Origin: an uncultured Clostridia bacterium
GTDB lineage: Bacteria; Bacillota; Clostridia; Christensenellales; Aristaeellaceae
Assembly: GCA_937874275.1 (NCBI GenBank)
Contig: CALNAU010000083.1
Location: forward strand, 1-8,782
Direction of reading: 5' to 3'
DNA length: 8,782 nucleotides
The translations under genes were made by a program, and so were the position numbers. Of the stretch, positions 1 to 5,269 are shown one piece after another. The notes beneath the pieces were generated by a model. It was not told the DNA's origin. It did not search any database and was given only the letters and a program-made list of their open reading frames with translations. How positions within the stretch are numbered: position 1 is the first letter of the stretch; each line of letters begins with the position of its first letter.

Positions 1-334
1 CATTCCAGGTTTACGGGGCATTCCCCGATGAGCATGGCATTGATTTTGTCTGCGGAGATAGGCGTAAAGCCCGTCTGTTCAAACTTGTCGGCATCCGGCC
101 TGACAGCTTGCCGCACAACTCCACCTGCTCAAGCTGGGCAGCCAGCGGGATGTTGACGGCAAACTCGCCTGCCTGTGCCAGCAGGCCGTGGCTATATTGC
201 TTGGGCTTGATGCCAATCATCACGCTGGGCGGGTCGAAGGAGTAGAAGTGAAAAGCGCCCGCAGTGATGATGTTGCGGTCAATGGTGACCAGCACCACTG
301 GAAAGGCAGGCAGGGCAACGACCCCATCCATCAT
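1..334 (-). CDS. Flavin reductase-family protein (FMN-binding split barrel), frameshifted and cut by the left window edge
   Basis: Probably an FMN-binding flavin reductase-like protein of the cytoplasm; its partner is not visible. The N-terminal half reads as the family's split barrel: a VVLVTID strand (residues 13-19), an ITAGAFHFYSFDPPSVMIGI stretch (22-42) containing the S-x-DPP motif, a GEFAVNIP strand (56-63) and a CGKLSGR motif (74-80). After R80 the open frame turns to nonsense and stops at 11-13. A shift of one base at about position 95 restores a good family sequence to the window edge (DADKFEQTGFTP, then ISADKINAMLIGECPVNLE), so one G appears lost from an expected CGGGAT. Start chosen at ATG 332-334, four bases after the upstream stop, with AAGG nine bases before it; ATG 329-331 is the alternative. 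It is last of three genes. The frameshift may be real decay or a sequencing error. Family confident, substrate unknown. Confidence 0.82.
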
Positions 335-338
335 GCGC

Positions 339-869
339 TCATGCCTTGCTTTCAAGCGTGACTTCCTTTTGGCCGATGATGCCGTGCGCCTGCAGCAGCC
401 GCACCGCATGATGGGGCGGCGCGCGGTGCTCACGCAGGGCGTCTGCAAATGCGGATTCCAGCGCATACTGCAGGCGGCCGCGGTCAGCGTCGGCCAGCAG
501 CCTAAGTGCGCGGCGCAAAACGGTGATGTCCTGCGCATCGAGTGGCGCCGGGTGCTCCATCAGCAGGCGGCAAATGCCCCACAGTGCCGCTTCCCCGCCT
601 TCGGGTATAGCGGGCAGGGGCTGCTCAGGCAGCGTGGCATAAAACTTTCGGCAGCGCTCGTCCGTCCAGTCTATCAGCACCAGGCCATCGGGCAGTGTGT
701 TCAGGGCATAGCCTGCGGCCATCAGCTGCGAGGCAGCGGCATCAGCCTCTTGCGCGGGCAGGCGCCGGGGATAATCGCTGATGAAAAGCGCGCGCCTTGC
801 CCTGTCCCGCTGGACCAGGCAAGGCGCGCCGATGAGCTGTTTGATGTGCCGGGCGTTGGGCAGTTGCAT
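339..869 (-). CDS. Hypothetical protein, 176 aa
   Basis: I do not recognise this family. The protein has no signal peptide, no membrane segment and no cysteine pattern beyond two isolated Cys (39 aside from none clustered), so it is probably soluble and cytoplasmic. The first 75 residues look alpha/beta, with short strands such as RALFISD and DGLVLIDWTD. The rest is Arg/Leu/Ala-rich and mostly helical, including an RRALRLLADADRGRLQYAL stretch. It is predicted real because it sits exactly between its neighbours: ATG 867-869 lies four bases after the DUF1934 stop, and its TGA (339-341) lies four bases before the flavin-reductase ATG. The only purine-rich tract before the start is AAGGG, one base from ATG, which is too close to act normally. 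Translation may therefore depend on coupling to the upstream gene. No function is proposed. Confidence 0.75.
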   Translation of the reverse strand: MQLPNARHIKQLIGAPCLVQRDRARRALFISDYPRRLPAQEADAAASQLMAAGYALNTLPDGLVLIDWTDERCRKFYATLPEQPLPAIPEGGEAALWGICRLLMEHPAPLDAQDITVLRRALRLLADADRGRLQYALESAFADALREHRAPPHHAVRLLQAHGIIGQKEVTLESKA

Positions 870-873
870 GCCC

Positions 874-1311
874 TTACGCCTGCTTGTTGGCGGAGAAGCT
901 GATTTTCAAATCGTTGACCGAGGTGAACTGCCCCTGAATATCCAGCTGATACTTGAGGGCGATTTCGCCGTCGCCCGACTCATCCACCTTGTAATCCACC
1001 TGTGTGGGGAAGATGCCCATGCCAAACGCGCCAAATGGCGTGTTGTAGTTGGTTTCAAATCGGCGGCCCTGACGGAACACCATGTTGGTGCCCCAGCTGC
1101 CATCCCGTGCCATGGTGACAACGCCGTCGTCCATCGTCATGGTGACCTTGCGCTTCTCCTTGGTGTCGGGTTGGTTTTCCTCGTAGCGAAGTTTCCATTT
1201 GTTGTTTTCGCCGGTCAGGGTGCCCGTGGTGATAAGCCGCATGGCGTCATCTGTCTCGCCAAAGTCGCTGGTTACCCCCGTAACGGTCAATAATACCTTC
1301 CTGCGCTTCAT
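874..1311 (-). CDS. DUF1934 family protein (YwiB-like calycin-type beta-barrel), 145 aa
   Basis: A small soluble beta-rich protein of the DUF1934 family found in Bacillota; the family is thought to form a lipocalin/calycin-like barrel, and its biochemical role is not established. Matching features are an N-terminal KVLLTVTG strand, a KWKLRYEE strand with alternating charge, a VTMARDGSWGTNMVF strand pair, and the family's hallmark NTPFGAFGMGIFPTQV segment, followed by the closing EIALKYQLDIQG and NDLKISFSA strands. Length fits the family. The start is ATG 1309-1311, which has a GGGGGTGG ribosome site five bases before it. An in-frame ATG at 1336-1338 is rejected because it overlaps the TATAAT box itself and would lie upstream of the transcript. 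It is the first gene of a three-gene minus-strand operon. In related genomes this family often lies near argS, which is not visible here. Confidence 0.9.
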   Translation of the reverse strand: MKRRKVLLTVTGVTSDFGETDDAMRLITTGTLTGENNKWKLRYEENQPDTKEKRKVTMTMDDGVVTMARDGSWGTNMVFRQGRRFETNYNTPFGAFGMGIFPTQVDYKVDESGDGEIALKYQLDIQGQFTSVNDLKISFSANKQA

Positions 1312-1316
1312 CCAGG

Positions 1317-1324
1317 CCACCCCC
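1317..1324 (-). promoter_or_regulatory. Ribosome binding site fixing the DUF1934 start
   Basis: On the minus strand GGGGGTGG lies five bases before ATG 1309-1311. It supports the shorter protein beginning MKRRKVLL over the nine-residue-longer version. Confidence 0.65.
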
Positions 1325-1336
1325 TTTCCTACACTC

Positions 1337-1342
1337 ATTATA
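1337..1342 (-). promoter_or_regulatory. -10 box of the DUF1934 operon promoter
   Basis: A perfect TATAAT on the minus strand. Transcription would start near 1330 and give a leader of about 19 bases beginning close to the purine-rich ribosome site. At 17-bp spacing the -35 position (1360-1365) reads TGTTCT, which is a poor match, and there is no extended TG. The promoter is therefore inferred mainly from the -10 and its good position. Confidence 0.5.
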
Positions 1343-1432
1343 CCCTATCCTGGCACAAAAGAACATCCCATTTCCTTCACGACAATGGATATGAAAAGCG
1401 GAACTATCGGTGATACAACCAATTGTTCGCGC

Positions 1433-1461
1433 TGGACAGATGTATGTCTGATGTGTAAACT
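1433..1461 (+). promoter_or_regulatory. Candidate sigma-A promoter for the SDR-NUDIX-TPR genes
   Basis: TGGACA (1433-1438) and TAAACT (1456-1461) are separated by exactly 17 bases and match the consensus at 5/6 and 4/6 positions. The start would fall near 1468, giving a leader of about 25 bases before the ATG at 1493. A GACA-N6-TGTC inverted repeat (1435-1448) overlaps the -35 and could be an operator, although arms this short occur by chance. Confidence 0.42.
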
Positions 1462-1492
1462 CTTTGGCATACAAGGGAAGGCGAGAGGCAGC

Positions 1493-2320
1493 ATGAAAAG
1501 CGTGTTCTTCACAGGTGCCACAGGCGGCCTGGGCGAGGTCTGCGTGCGAGCGCTGGCTAAGCGCGGCTGGCGCGTGTTTGCCGCGGGCACCAACACGGCC
1601 AAATTGGCGGCGCTGGGGGAGGTGCCAGGCGTCATCCCCGTGCGCTGCGATGTGACGGATGAGGCCCGCGTGCAGGCAGCGAAAGCCGAGGTGCTGCGCC
1701 ACACCGACCGGCTGGACGCGGTGGTGAACTTTGCCGGGCTTACAGGCTTTGCCTCGCTGGTGGAGGGCGCGCCTGTGCCCGCCGCCCGGCGCATGGTGGA
1801 TGTCAACCTGATGGGCATGCTGCGCGTCAACGCGGCGCTGTTTGACCTGGTGCACATGGCTCATGGCCGCATCGTCAATTGCTCATCCTCCGCCGGGTGG
1901 ATGACAGCCCAACCCTTTGCCGGGGCATATGTGGCCAGCAAGCGGGCGGTGGAGGGCTACAGCGACGCCCTGCGGCGGGAGCTGATTTTCCTGGGCATCC
2001 CGGTCATCAAACTGCAGCCCGGCCCCTTTCGCACCGGCATGATGGATGACATCCATGGCGGGCTGGAAGGGATGCTGGCGGCGTCATCCCTGTATGGGCA
2101 CAGCCTGCGCCGGCTGCGCGGCCTGCTGCTGGCGATGCTGGGGCGCCCGCGGCCACCGGAGGCGCTGGTGCGGGTGTTGCTGCGCGCGTTGGAAGACACG
2201 CGCCCCCGCCGCCGCTACCGCGCGGGCAGCCCGCGCCTGCTGATGGCGCTGGAGATATTGCCCGAGGGCGTGATTGATGCGCTGTTTCGCCTAGCGGCCC
2301 GCTGGGCGGACCGCCGATAA
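1493..2320 (+). CDS. SDR family NAD(P)-dependent oxidoreductase, 275 aa
   Basis: A short-chain dehydrogenase/reductase that would use NAD(P)H to oxidise or reduce a hydroxyl/carbonyl group in the cytoplasm; the substrate cannot be told. The classical SDR signature is complete: the TGATGGLG cofactor loop (residues 7-14), D53-V-T at the adenine pocket, NFAG (79-82, a variant of NNAG), N105, catalytic S133, Y146-x3-K150, and the PG of LQPGPFRT (175-176). The loop after the second strand has T33/N34 rather than an acidic residue, which leaves the NAD/NADP choice open. The C-terminal 70 residues are Arg/Leu-rich and resemble the variable substrate lid. The open frame extends upstream to 1199, but ATG 1493 begins right at the Rossmann strand and has GAGAGG at 1483-1488. 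It is the first gene of a plus-strand set, with its TAA nine bases before the NUDIX ATG. Confidence 0.92.
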   Translation: MKSVFFTGATGGLGEVCVRALAKRGWRVFAAGTNTAKLAALGEVPGVIPVRCDVTDEARVQAAKAEVLRHTDRLDAVVNFAGLTGFASLVEGAPVPAARRMVDVNLMGMLRVNAALFDLVHMAHGRIVNCSSSAGWMTAQPFAGAYVASKRAVEGYSDALRRELIFLGIPVIKLQPGPFRTGMMDDIHGGLEGMLAASSLYGHSLRRLRGLLLAMLGRPRPPEALVRVLLRALEDTRPRRRYRAGSPRLLMALEILPEGVIDALFRLAARWADRR

Positions 2321-2329
2321 GAGGCACGG

Positions 2330-2800
2330 ATGAACAAGCATGCCACCCCGGCCGCGGTGATGCTGTGGCTGCTGCGGCAGCAGGAGGGCAAGACCCAGGT
2401 GCTTTTGCAGCACCGCCACAACGTGAAGGTGTTAAACGACCGATGGGATGCCGCCGCCTGCGGCCACCTGGAGCAGGGGGAGAGTGCTACGCAGGCCATA
2501 TGCCGCGAGGCACTGGAGGAGCTGGGCATTCACATTTACCCCAACGACCTGCGCTTCGCGGGCCTGGGCCATATCCTCATCAAGCCCGGCTTTACCTACT
2601 TCAACATTTACTTCCAGGCTCTGCGCTGGCAGGGCGAGCCGCGCATCGCCGAGCCCGACAAATGCGACGGCCTGCAATGGTTTGACCTGGATGCGCTGCC
2701 GCAGGATATGATCCCCGAGCGGCGGCAGGCGCTGCTGGAGCATCTGTCCGAAGTGCGATATCATGAGGTGGGGTTTGATGGAAATGAACAAGGATCATGA
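2330..2800 (+). CDS. NUDIX hydrolase, 156 aa
   Basis: Hydrolyses a nucleoside diphosphate linked to another group, using Mg2+; a housecleaning or nucleotide-sugar role is typical, but the substrate is unknown. The Nudix box is perfect at residues 45-67: G45-x5-E51-x7-R59-E60-x2-E63-E64-x-G66, with the metal-binding glutamates in the REALEELG helix. The later EPDKCDGLQWFDLDALP segment (108-124) fits the Nudix subgroup with a conserved ExxKC...WF.LD.LP ending, rather than the MutT proper group. Where GG usually begins the box there is C44-G45-H46. The ribosome site GAGG (2321-2324) lies five bases before the ATG. Its last 23 bases overlap the start of the TPR gene in another frame, so it is almost certainly co-transcribed with its neighbours. 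Family is certain, substrate is not. Confidence 0.95.
   Translation: MNKHATPAAVMLWLLRQQEGKTQVLLQHRHNVKVLNDRWDAAACGHLEQGESATQAICREALEELGIHIYPNDLRFAGLGHILIKPGFTYFNIYFQALRWQGEPRIAEPDKCDGLQWFDLDALPQDMIPERRQALLEHLSEVRYHEVGFDGNEQGS
2765..2772 (+). promoter_or_regulatory. Ribosome binding site inside the NUDIX gene that fixes the TPR start
   Basis: GAGGTGGG lies five bases before ATG 2778. The in-frame ATG at 2763 lies upstream of it and has no purine tract of its own, so 2778 is the better start. Confidence 0.6.
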
Positions 2801-3437
2801 AAGCCTCAACATTCAGGAAGCCTTACAATATGCCTTTTGGTTGTTTGATCAAGGCAAGCTTGACGAGGCCAACCAAGCATATGAACGATTATGGCAACAG
2901 CATGCCGGTATGACAGAGGCTCAGAAGCGAACTCTGCTGATGGGGACGATGTATGTTCAAGTTGCATTGGGCCGCTATGACCTCGCGATTGCTGATGGGA
3001 AAAAGTTGCTGGGTATGTCCACAGGCTTTGGTGACAGACACACAGCCTTGCACCAGCTGGCGATGGCCTACCGGGCTGCCGGAGAGTATTCTCAAGCACT
3101 CGGGCACTTGAGCAGGAGCGCTCTCTCATCCAGCAGCAGGGTGGGGATGACTTTCGCCTGGCCGTCACATGGATATGAATTGAGCGTTGTTGCTATCAAA
3201 CAGAAGCGTTTTGATGAGGCTGAGCACATCTTGATGGATTCGCTTCGTAGGGCGGAGATTGCTAATGACGCGATGACCCTTGGGTGCCTGTACCGCGCCT
3301 GGGGCGAGTTAGGGCAAGCCACGGGGCGCTTGGCAGAATCAAAACATCATTTTGGGATTGCTGTGGATTTCTTTGAAACCGCAGGAGATCAGATAGCAGC
3401 CAGGGAGGCAAAGGCGTTGATGGACAACCTGGCATGA
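2778..3437 (+). CDS. Tetratricopeptide-repeat protein, 219 aa
   Basis: A soluble helical scaffold protein built of TPR-like hairpins; the partner it binds is not evident. Five repeat-like units can be seen: residues 14-39 (QGKLDEANQAYERLW), 53-78 (LGRYDLAIADGKKLL), 89-113 (AGEYSQALGHLSR), 134-159 (QKRFDEAEHILMDSL) and 173-199 (TGRLAESKHHFGIAV). Each carries the G/R-x-[YFL]-[DSA]-x-A turn between helices. There is no DNA-binding, signal or membrane segment. The start at ATG 2778 is chosen from the GAGGTGGG ribosome site; ATG 2763 would add five residues. It overlaps the NUDIX 3' end by 23 bases and ends 11 bases before convergent hicB, with no room for a terminator. Its codons are more AT-rich than those of the SDR, NUDIX or peptidase genes, suggesting a separate origin. 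TPR proteins of this size also occur as parts of Rap- or PlcR-type regulators, but the partner domains are absent. Confidence 0.8.
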   Translation: MEMNKDHESLNIQEALQYAFWLFDQGKLDEANQAYERLWQQHAGMTEAQKRTLLMGTMYVQVALGRYDLAIADGKKLLGMSTGFGDRHTALHQLAMAYRAAGEYSQALGHLSRSALSSSSRVGMTFAWPSHGYELSVVAIKQKRFDEAEHILMDSLRRAEIANDAMTLGCLYRAWGELGQATGRLAESKHHFGIAVDFFETAGDQIAAREAKALMDNLA

Positions 3438-3448
3438 TCAAGAGAGCA

Positions 3449-3790
3449 CTATCCCTGAGTTGATACATAGTTCGCTAATGCTTTTTCTACTACACGGTTG
3501 AGTGAAATTTGCTGTGCGGAAGCGACGATAGCTGCCTGCTTGTGCAGTTCGGGTGATACGCGTACGTTGAAATTGCCTTTATAGGCCTTCTCCGGGGCTT
3601 CGTCTCTGGCTTCGCATAAAGCAAGGTAGTCATCAACAGCGCCCTGAAAATCGGTGACCAATGCTTTGGCCGTTGTGCCTTCATAGGAGATTAAACCGCG
3701 GATGCCCAGAACCTTGCCAAAGAAGAGGCTATCGTTCTGGGAAAACTCTACACTGCCTACATACCCTTTGTATTCCATGGTGTTGTTCAC
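3449..3790 (-). CDS. hicB: Type II toxin-antitoxin antitoxin, HicB family, 113 aa
   Basis: The antitoxin that binds and inhibits HicA and represses its own operon. Residues 6-60 form the partial RNase H-like HicB fold, with the family pattern YKGYVGSVEFS, LFFGKVLGI, ISYEG and a DFQGAVDDYLALC helix. Residues 72-109 (FNVRVSPELHKQA followed by SLNRVVEKALANYV) form a ribbon-helix-helix DNA-binding domain, so operator binding is expected. The start is GTG at 3788-3790: AGGAGGG lies six bases before it, while the ATG at 3776-3778 is too far from that site. The GTG overlaps the hicA stop as GTGA, giving tight translational coupling. The order toxin first, antitoxin second is usual for hicAB. Its 3' end faces the TPR gene 11 bases away. 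Both fold halves are intact, so it is probably functional. Confidence 0.94.
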   Translation of the reverse strand: MNNTMEYKGYVGSVEFSQNDSLFFGKVLGIRGLISYEGTTAKALVTDFQGAVDDYLALCEARDEAPEKAYKGNFNVRVSPELHKQAAIVASAQQISLNRVVEKALANYVSTQG

Positions 3791-4041
3791 AATAATCCCT
3801 CCTGTTCAAGCAAGTCCAGTAACTGCTTGACCTGATATAGTTTCAGTTCTTTATGTGGGTGTGGTTTGTGCAGCAATATGGGTGGATGTATATCGCTAGC
3901 AAACATAACCCGGGAGCCGCTTGTGCGACCTTTGTCGCTGCGCTGGTAGGAGAAGAAACGCAAAAGCGTTTCCGCTTCGCTGAAGGTAAAGTCTTTGGGC
4001 TTGGCTCTAAGGCGCTCTATTAGTTTCTCCTTTTGTCCCAT
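3787..4041 (-). CDS. hicA: Type II toxin-antitoxin toxin, HicA family mRNA interferase, 84 aa
   Basis: A small dsRBD-like toxin expected to cut mRNA and slow translation when HicB is lost. It has the family layout: an N-terminal helix (KEKLIERLRAKPKDFTF), a helix with EAETLLRFF, a SGSRVMF strand (41-47), then ILLHKPHP (55-62) and ELKLYQVKQLLDLLEQEGL (65-83). The G-S-H catalytic motif of classical HicA reads G42-S43-R44 here. H58, H61 and H63 in the next strand and loop are the remaining histidines near the active face. This resembles a known SGSRVRF-type subgroup rather than decay, since length and fold are intact. The start at ATG 4041 has AGAGG six bases before it; the frame runs to 4143, but that extension crosses the promoter. 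It overlaps hicB by four bases. Confidence 0.93.
   Translation of the reverse strand: MGQKEKLIERLRAKPKDFTFSEAETLLRFFSYQRSDKGRTSGSRVMFASDIHPPILLHKPHPHKELKLYQVKQLLDLLEQEGLL
3797..3803 (-). promoter_or_regulatory. Ribosome binding site for the hicB GTG start
   Basis: AGGAGGG on the minus strand, inside the last codons of hicA, six bases before GTG 3788-3790. Its near-perfect match settles hicB's non-ATG start. A strong separate site for the antitoxin would help keep HicB in excess over HicA. Confidence 0.75.
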
Positions 4042-4061
4042 AAAATACCTCTTTCGCCCGA

Positions 4062-4090
4062 AGTATAGCATATTAGCACACAGAATGCAA
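4062..4090 (-). promoter_or_regulatory. hicAB promoter (extended -10)
   Basis: On the minus strand TATACT (4062-4067) is preceded by TGC, an extended -10. TTGCAT (4085-4090) is a weak -35 at 17-bp spacing. The transcript would start near 4055 with a leader of about 13 bases. ATATTAG (4070-4076, plus strand) lies in the spacer, and the palindrome at 4089-4102 overlaps the -35, both well placed for repression by HicB. Confidence 0.6.
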
Positions 4091-4102
4091 CTAATATTAG
4101 TT
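4089..4102. promoter_or_regulatory. 14-bp perfect palindrome, candidate HicB operator
   Basis: AACTAATATTAGTT is its own reverse complement with no mismatch or spacer. It overlaps the last two bases of the hicAB -35. Its half-site ATATTAG (4094-4100) recurs 24 bases away at 4070-4076 in the same orientation. Ribbon-helix-helix antitoxins typically bind short repeated or palindromic sites in their own promoters, which makes this the natural HicB target. That assignment is inference. Confidence 0.5.
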
Positions 4103-4147
4103 ACATGTTGATCGAAGTGCTTCTTTCTTGTAAAGGTTCTCATTCTG

Positions 4148-4176
4148 TTGTAAAACAGGCCATCGAATGCTATACT
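4148..4176 (+). promoter_or_regulatory. Promoter of the M42 peptidase operon (extended -10)
   Basis: TTGTAA (4148-4153) and TATACT (4171-4176) lie 17 bases apart, and TGC precedes the -10. Transcription would begin near 4183, 49 bases before the first ATG. A CTGTT-N4-AACAG inverted repeat (4145-4158) covers the -35 and TTGTAAA also occurs at 4128-4134; either could be a regulator site, but both are short. Confidence 0.65.
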
Positions 4177-4188
4177 TTACCTTAGTTT

Positions 4189-4209
4189 CGCGCGGGCTGT
4201 GCCCGCGCG
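4189..4209 (+). promoter_or_regulatory. 9-bp GC stem-loop at the 5' end of the peptidase operon leader
   Basis: CGCGCGGGC (4189-4197) pairs perfectly with GCCCGCGCG (4201-4209) across a three-base TGT loop. It would begin about six bases from the predicted 5' end of the RNA. No T-run follows, so it is not a classic terminator; protection of the transcript's 5' end is the simpler guess. Right after it, CCTTT can pair with AAAGG just before the GGGAGGG ribosome site, so the leader might modulate translation. Confidence 0.5.
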
Positions 4210-4231
4210 GCCTTTGAAAAGGGAGGGAGCC

Positions 4232-5269
4232 ATGCACATCGAGGAGTTTTTGCGCAATGTGACGGCCACGCCTGGGCTGACCGGCTCGGAAATGGCGGTG
4301 GCGGAATACATCGCGTCCGCCTTTCGGCCCTATGCCGACGAGGTGAAGATTGACCGCCTCAACAACGTGGTGGCGCACATCAGGGGCGATGGGCCCAAGG
4401 TGGTGTTTTGCGCGCACCTGGATGAGATTGGCCTGATGGTGGTCAAGATTGAGGACGATGGCAGCCTGCGCATGGGCAATGTGGGCGGGGTGGACCCACG
4501 CATTCTGCCGGGCATGCGGGTCACCGTCTTTGGCCGGGAGGCGCTGCTTGGCATCGTGGGCGCAAAGGCCCCGCACCTGCAAAGCGAGGAAGAAAGCAAG
4601 AAAAACTACAAGCGTGAGGACCTGCACATTGACCTGGGCCTGCCGGCGCAGCGCGTGCGCGAGCTGGTGCAGGTGGGCGACCTGGTGATGCTGGAGGCGC
4701 GCTTTACCAAGCTGCAAAACGGCCGTGTGGCCACCAAGACGGCGGATGACCGCGCGTGCGTGGCCATCTTGCTCAAGGCCATGCAGCTGTTGCAGGGCAT
4801 GAAGCACAAGGCCGACCTGTACTTCGTGGCTACCTGCCAGGAGGAAATCGGCAGCTACGGCGCGGCCATGACGGGCTTTAACATCGAGCCCGTTTACGGC
4901 GTTGCGCTGGATGTGTGCCACGCTACCACGCCGGGTGCGCCGCCGCTTAGCACCCACAAGCTGGATGCCCTGGTGGCCAGCATGGGGCCGTATATCCATC
5001 CCATGGTGCGCCAGAAGTTGATGGACGTGGCCAAGGAGCACAACATTGAGGTGCAGACCGCGGTGGTGCCCAGCCATACCTCCACCGACGCGGATGACCT
5101 CAACATCCAGCGCGGGGGCATCCCCACCGTGCTGCTGGAGCTGCCGCTGAAGTACATGCACACCACCGTGGAGACGCTGGACATGCATACGCTGGAGGAA
5201 GGCGCGCGCCTGTTGGCGCACTTCGCCGCGGCGGTGGACGCAAGCTGGGAGGAAGCGCTATGGACTTGA
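4232..5269 (+). CDS. M42 family metallopeptidase (TET-like aminopeptidase), 345 aa, first of three
   Basis: A cytoplasmic co-catalytic metal aminopeptidase expected to remove N-terminal residues from short peptides; M42 enzymes usually form large tetrahedral (TET) dodecamers. The M42 residues are all present: AHLDEIG with H62 and D64, TADDR (D172/D173), catalytic E204 and ligand E205 in CQEEIG, D227 in ALDVCHA, and H310 in KYMHT. The middle segment (residues 70-160) is the family's PDZ-like/dimerisation domain. It differs from its two neighbours by SYGA instead of GLRG after the QEE motif and by DVCHATTPG, which is nearer to the archaeal TET type. The start at ATG 4232 has GGGAGGG about four bases before it. 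The 3' end overlaps the next gene by 10 bases. It is the first gene of the operon; substrate preference cannot be read from sequence. Confidence 0.96.
   Translation: MHIEEFLRNVTATPGLTGSEMAVAEYIASAFRPYADEVKIDRLNNVVAHIRGDGPKVVFCAHLDEIGLMVVKIEDDGSLRMGNVGGVDPRILPGMRVTVFGREALLGIVGAKAPHLQSEEESKKNYKREDLHIDLGLPAQRVRELVQVGDLVMLEARFTKLQNGRVATKTADDRACVAILLKAMQLLQGMKHKADLYFVATCQEEIGSYGAAMTGFNIEPVYGVALDVCHATTPGAPPLSTHKLDALVASMGPYIHPMVRQKLMDVAKEHNIEVQTAVVPSHTSTDADDLNIQRGGIPTVLLELPLKYMHTTVETLDMHTLEEGARLLAHFAAAVDASWEEALWT

Noticed and set aside
264..902. Plus-strand open frame (212 codons) over the unknown and flavin reductase genes
   Set aside because: The minus-strand operon has good spacing, a promoter and the flavin reductase motifs; the plus reading has no domain and no ribosome site.
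1199..1492. N-terminal extension of the SDR frame
   Set aside because: It would put 98 residues before the Rossmann strand, cross the divergent promoters and overlap the DUF1934 gene. The ATG at 1493 has its own ribosome site.
3437..3464. ATCAA...TTGAT inverted arms between the TPR gene and hicB as a shared terminator
   Set aside because: Arms of five AT-rich pairs with an 18-base loop and no T-run are too weak to support a terminator.
4189..4209. GC hairpin as a rho-independent terminator of an upstream gene
   Set aside because: No T-run follows on either strand, and no gene reads into it from the left on the plus strand within reach, since hicAB points away.
4097..5221. Minus-strand open frame (374 codons) opposite the first M42 gene
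   Set aside because: It is a low-complexity His/Leu/Gln/Arg-rich shadow of a clear M42 gene and crosses both promoters of the divergent region.
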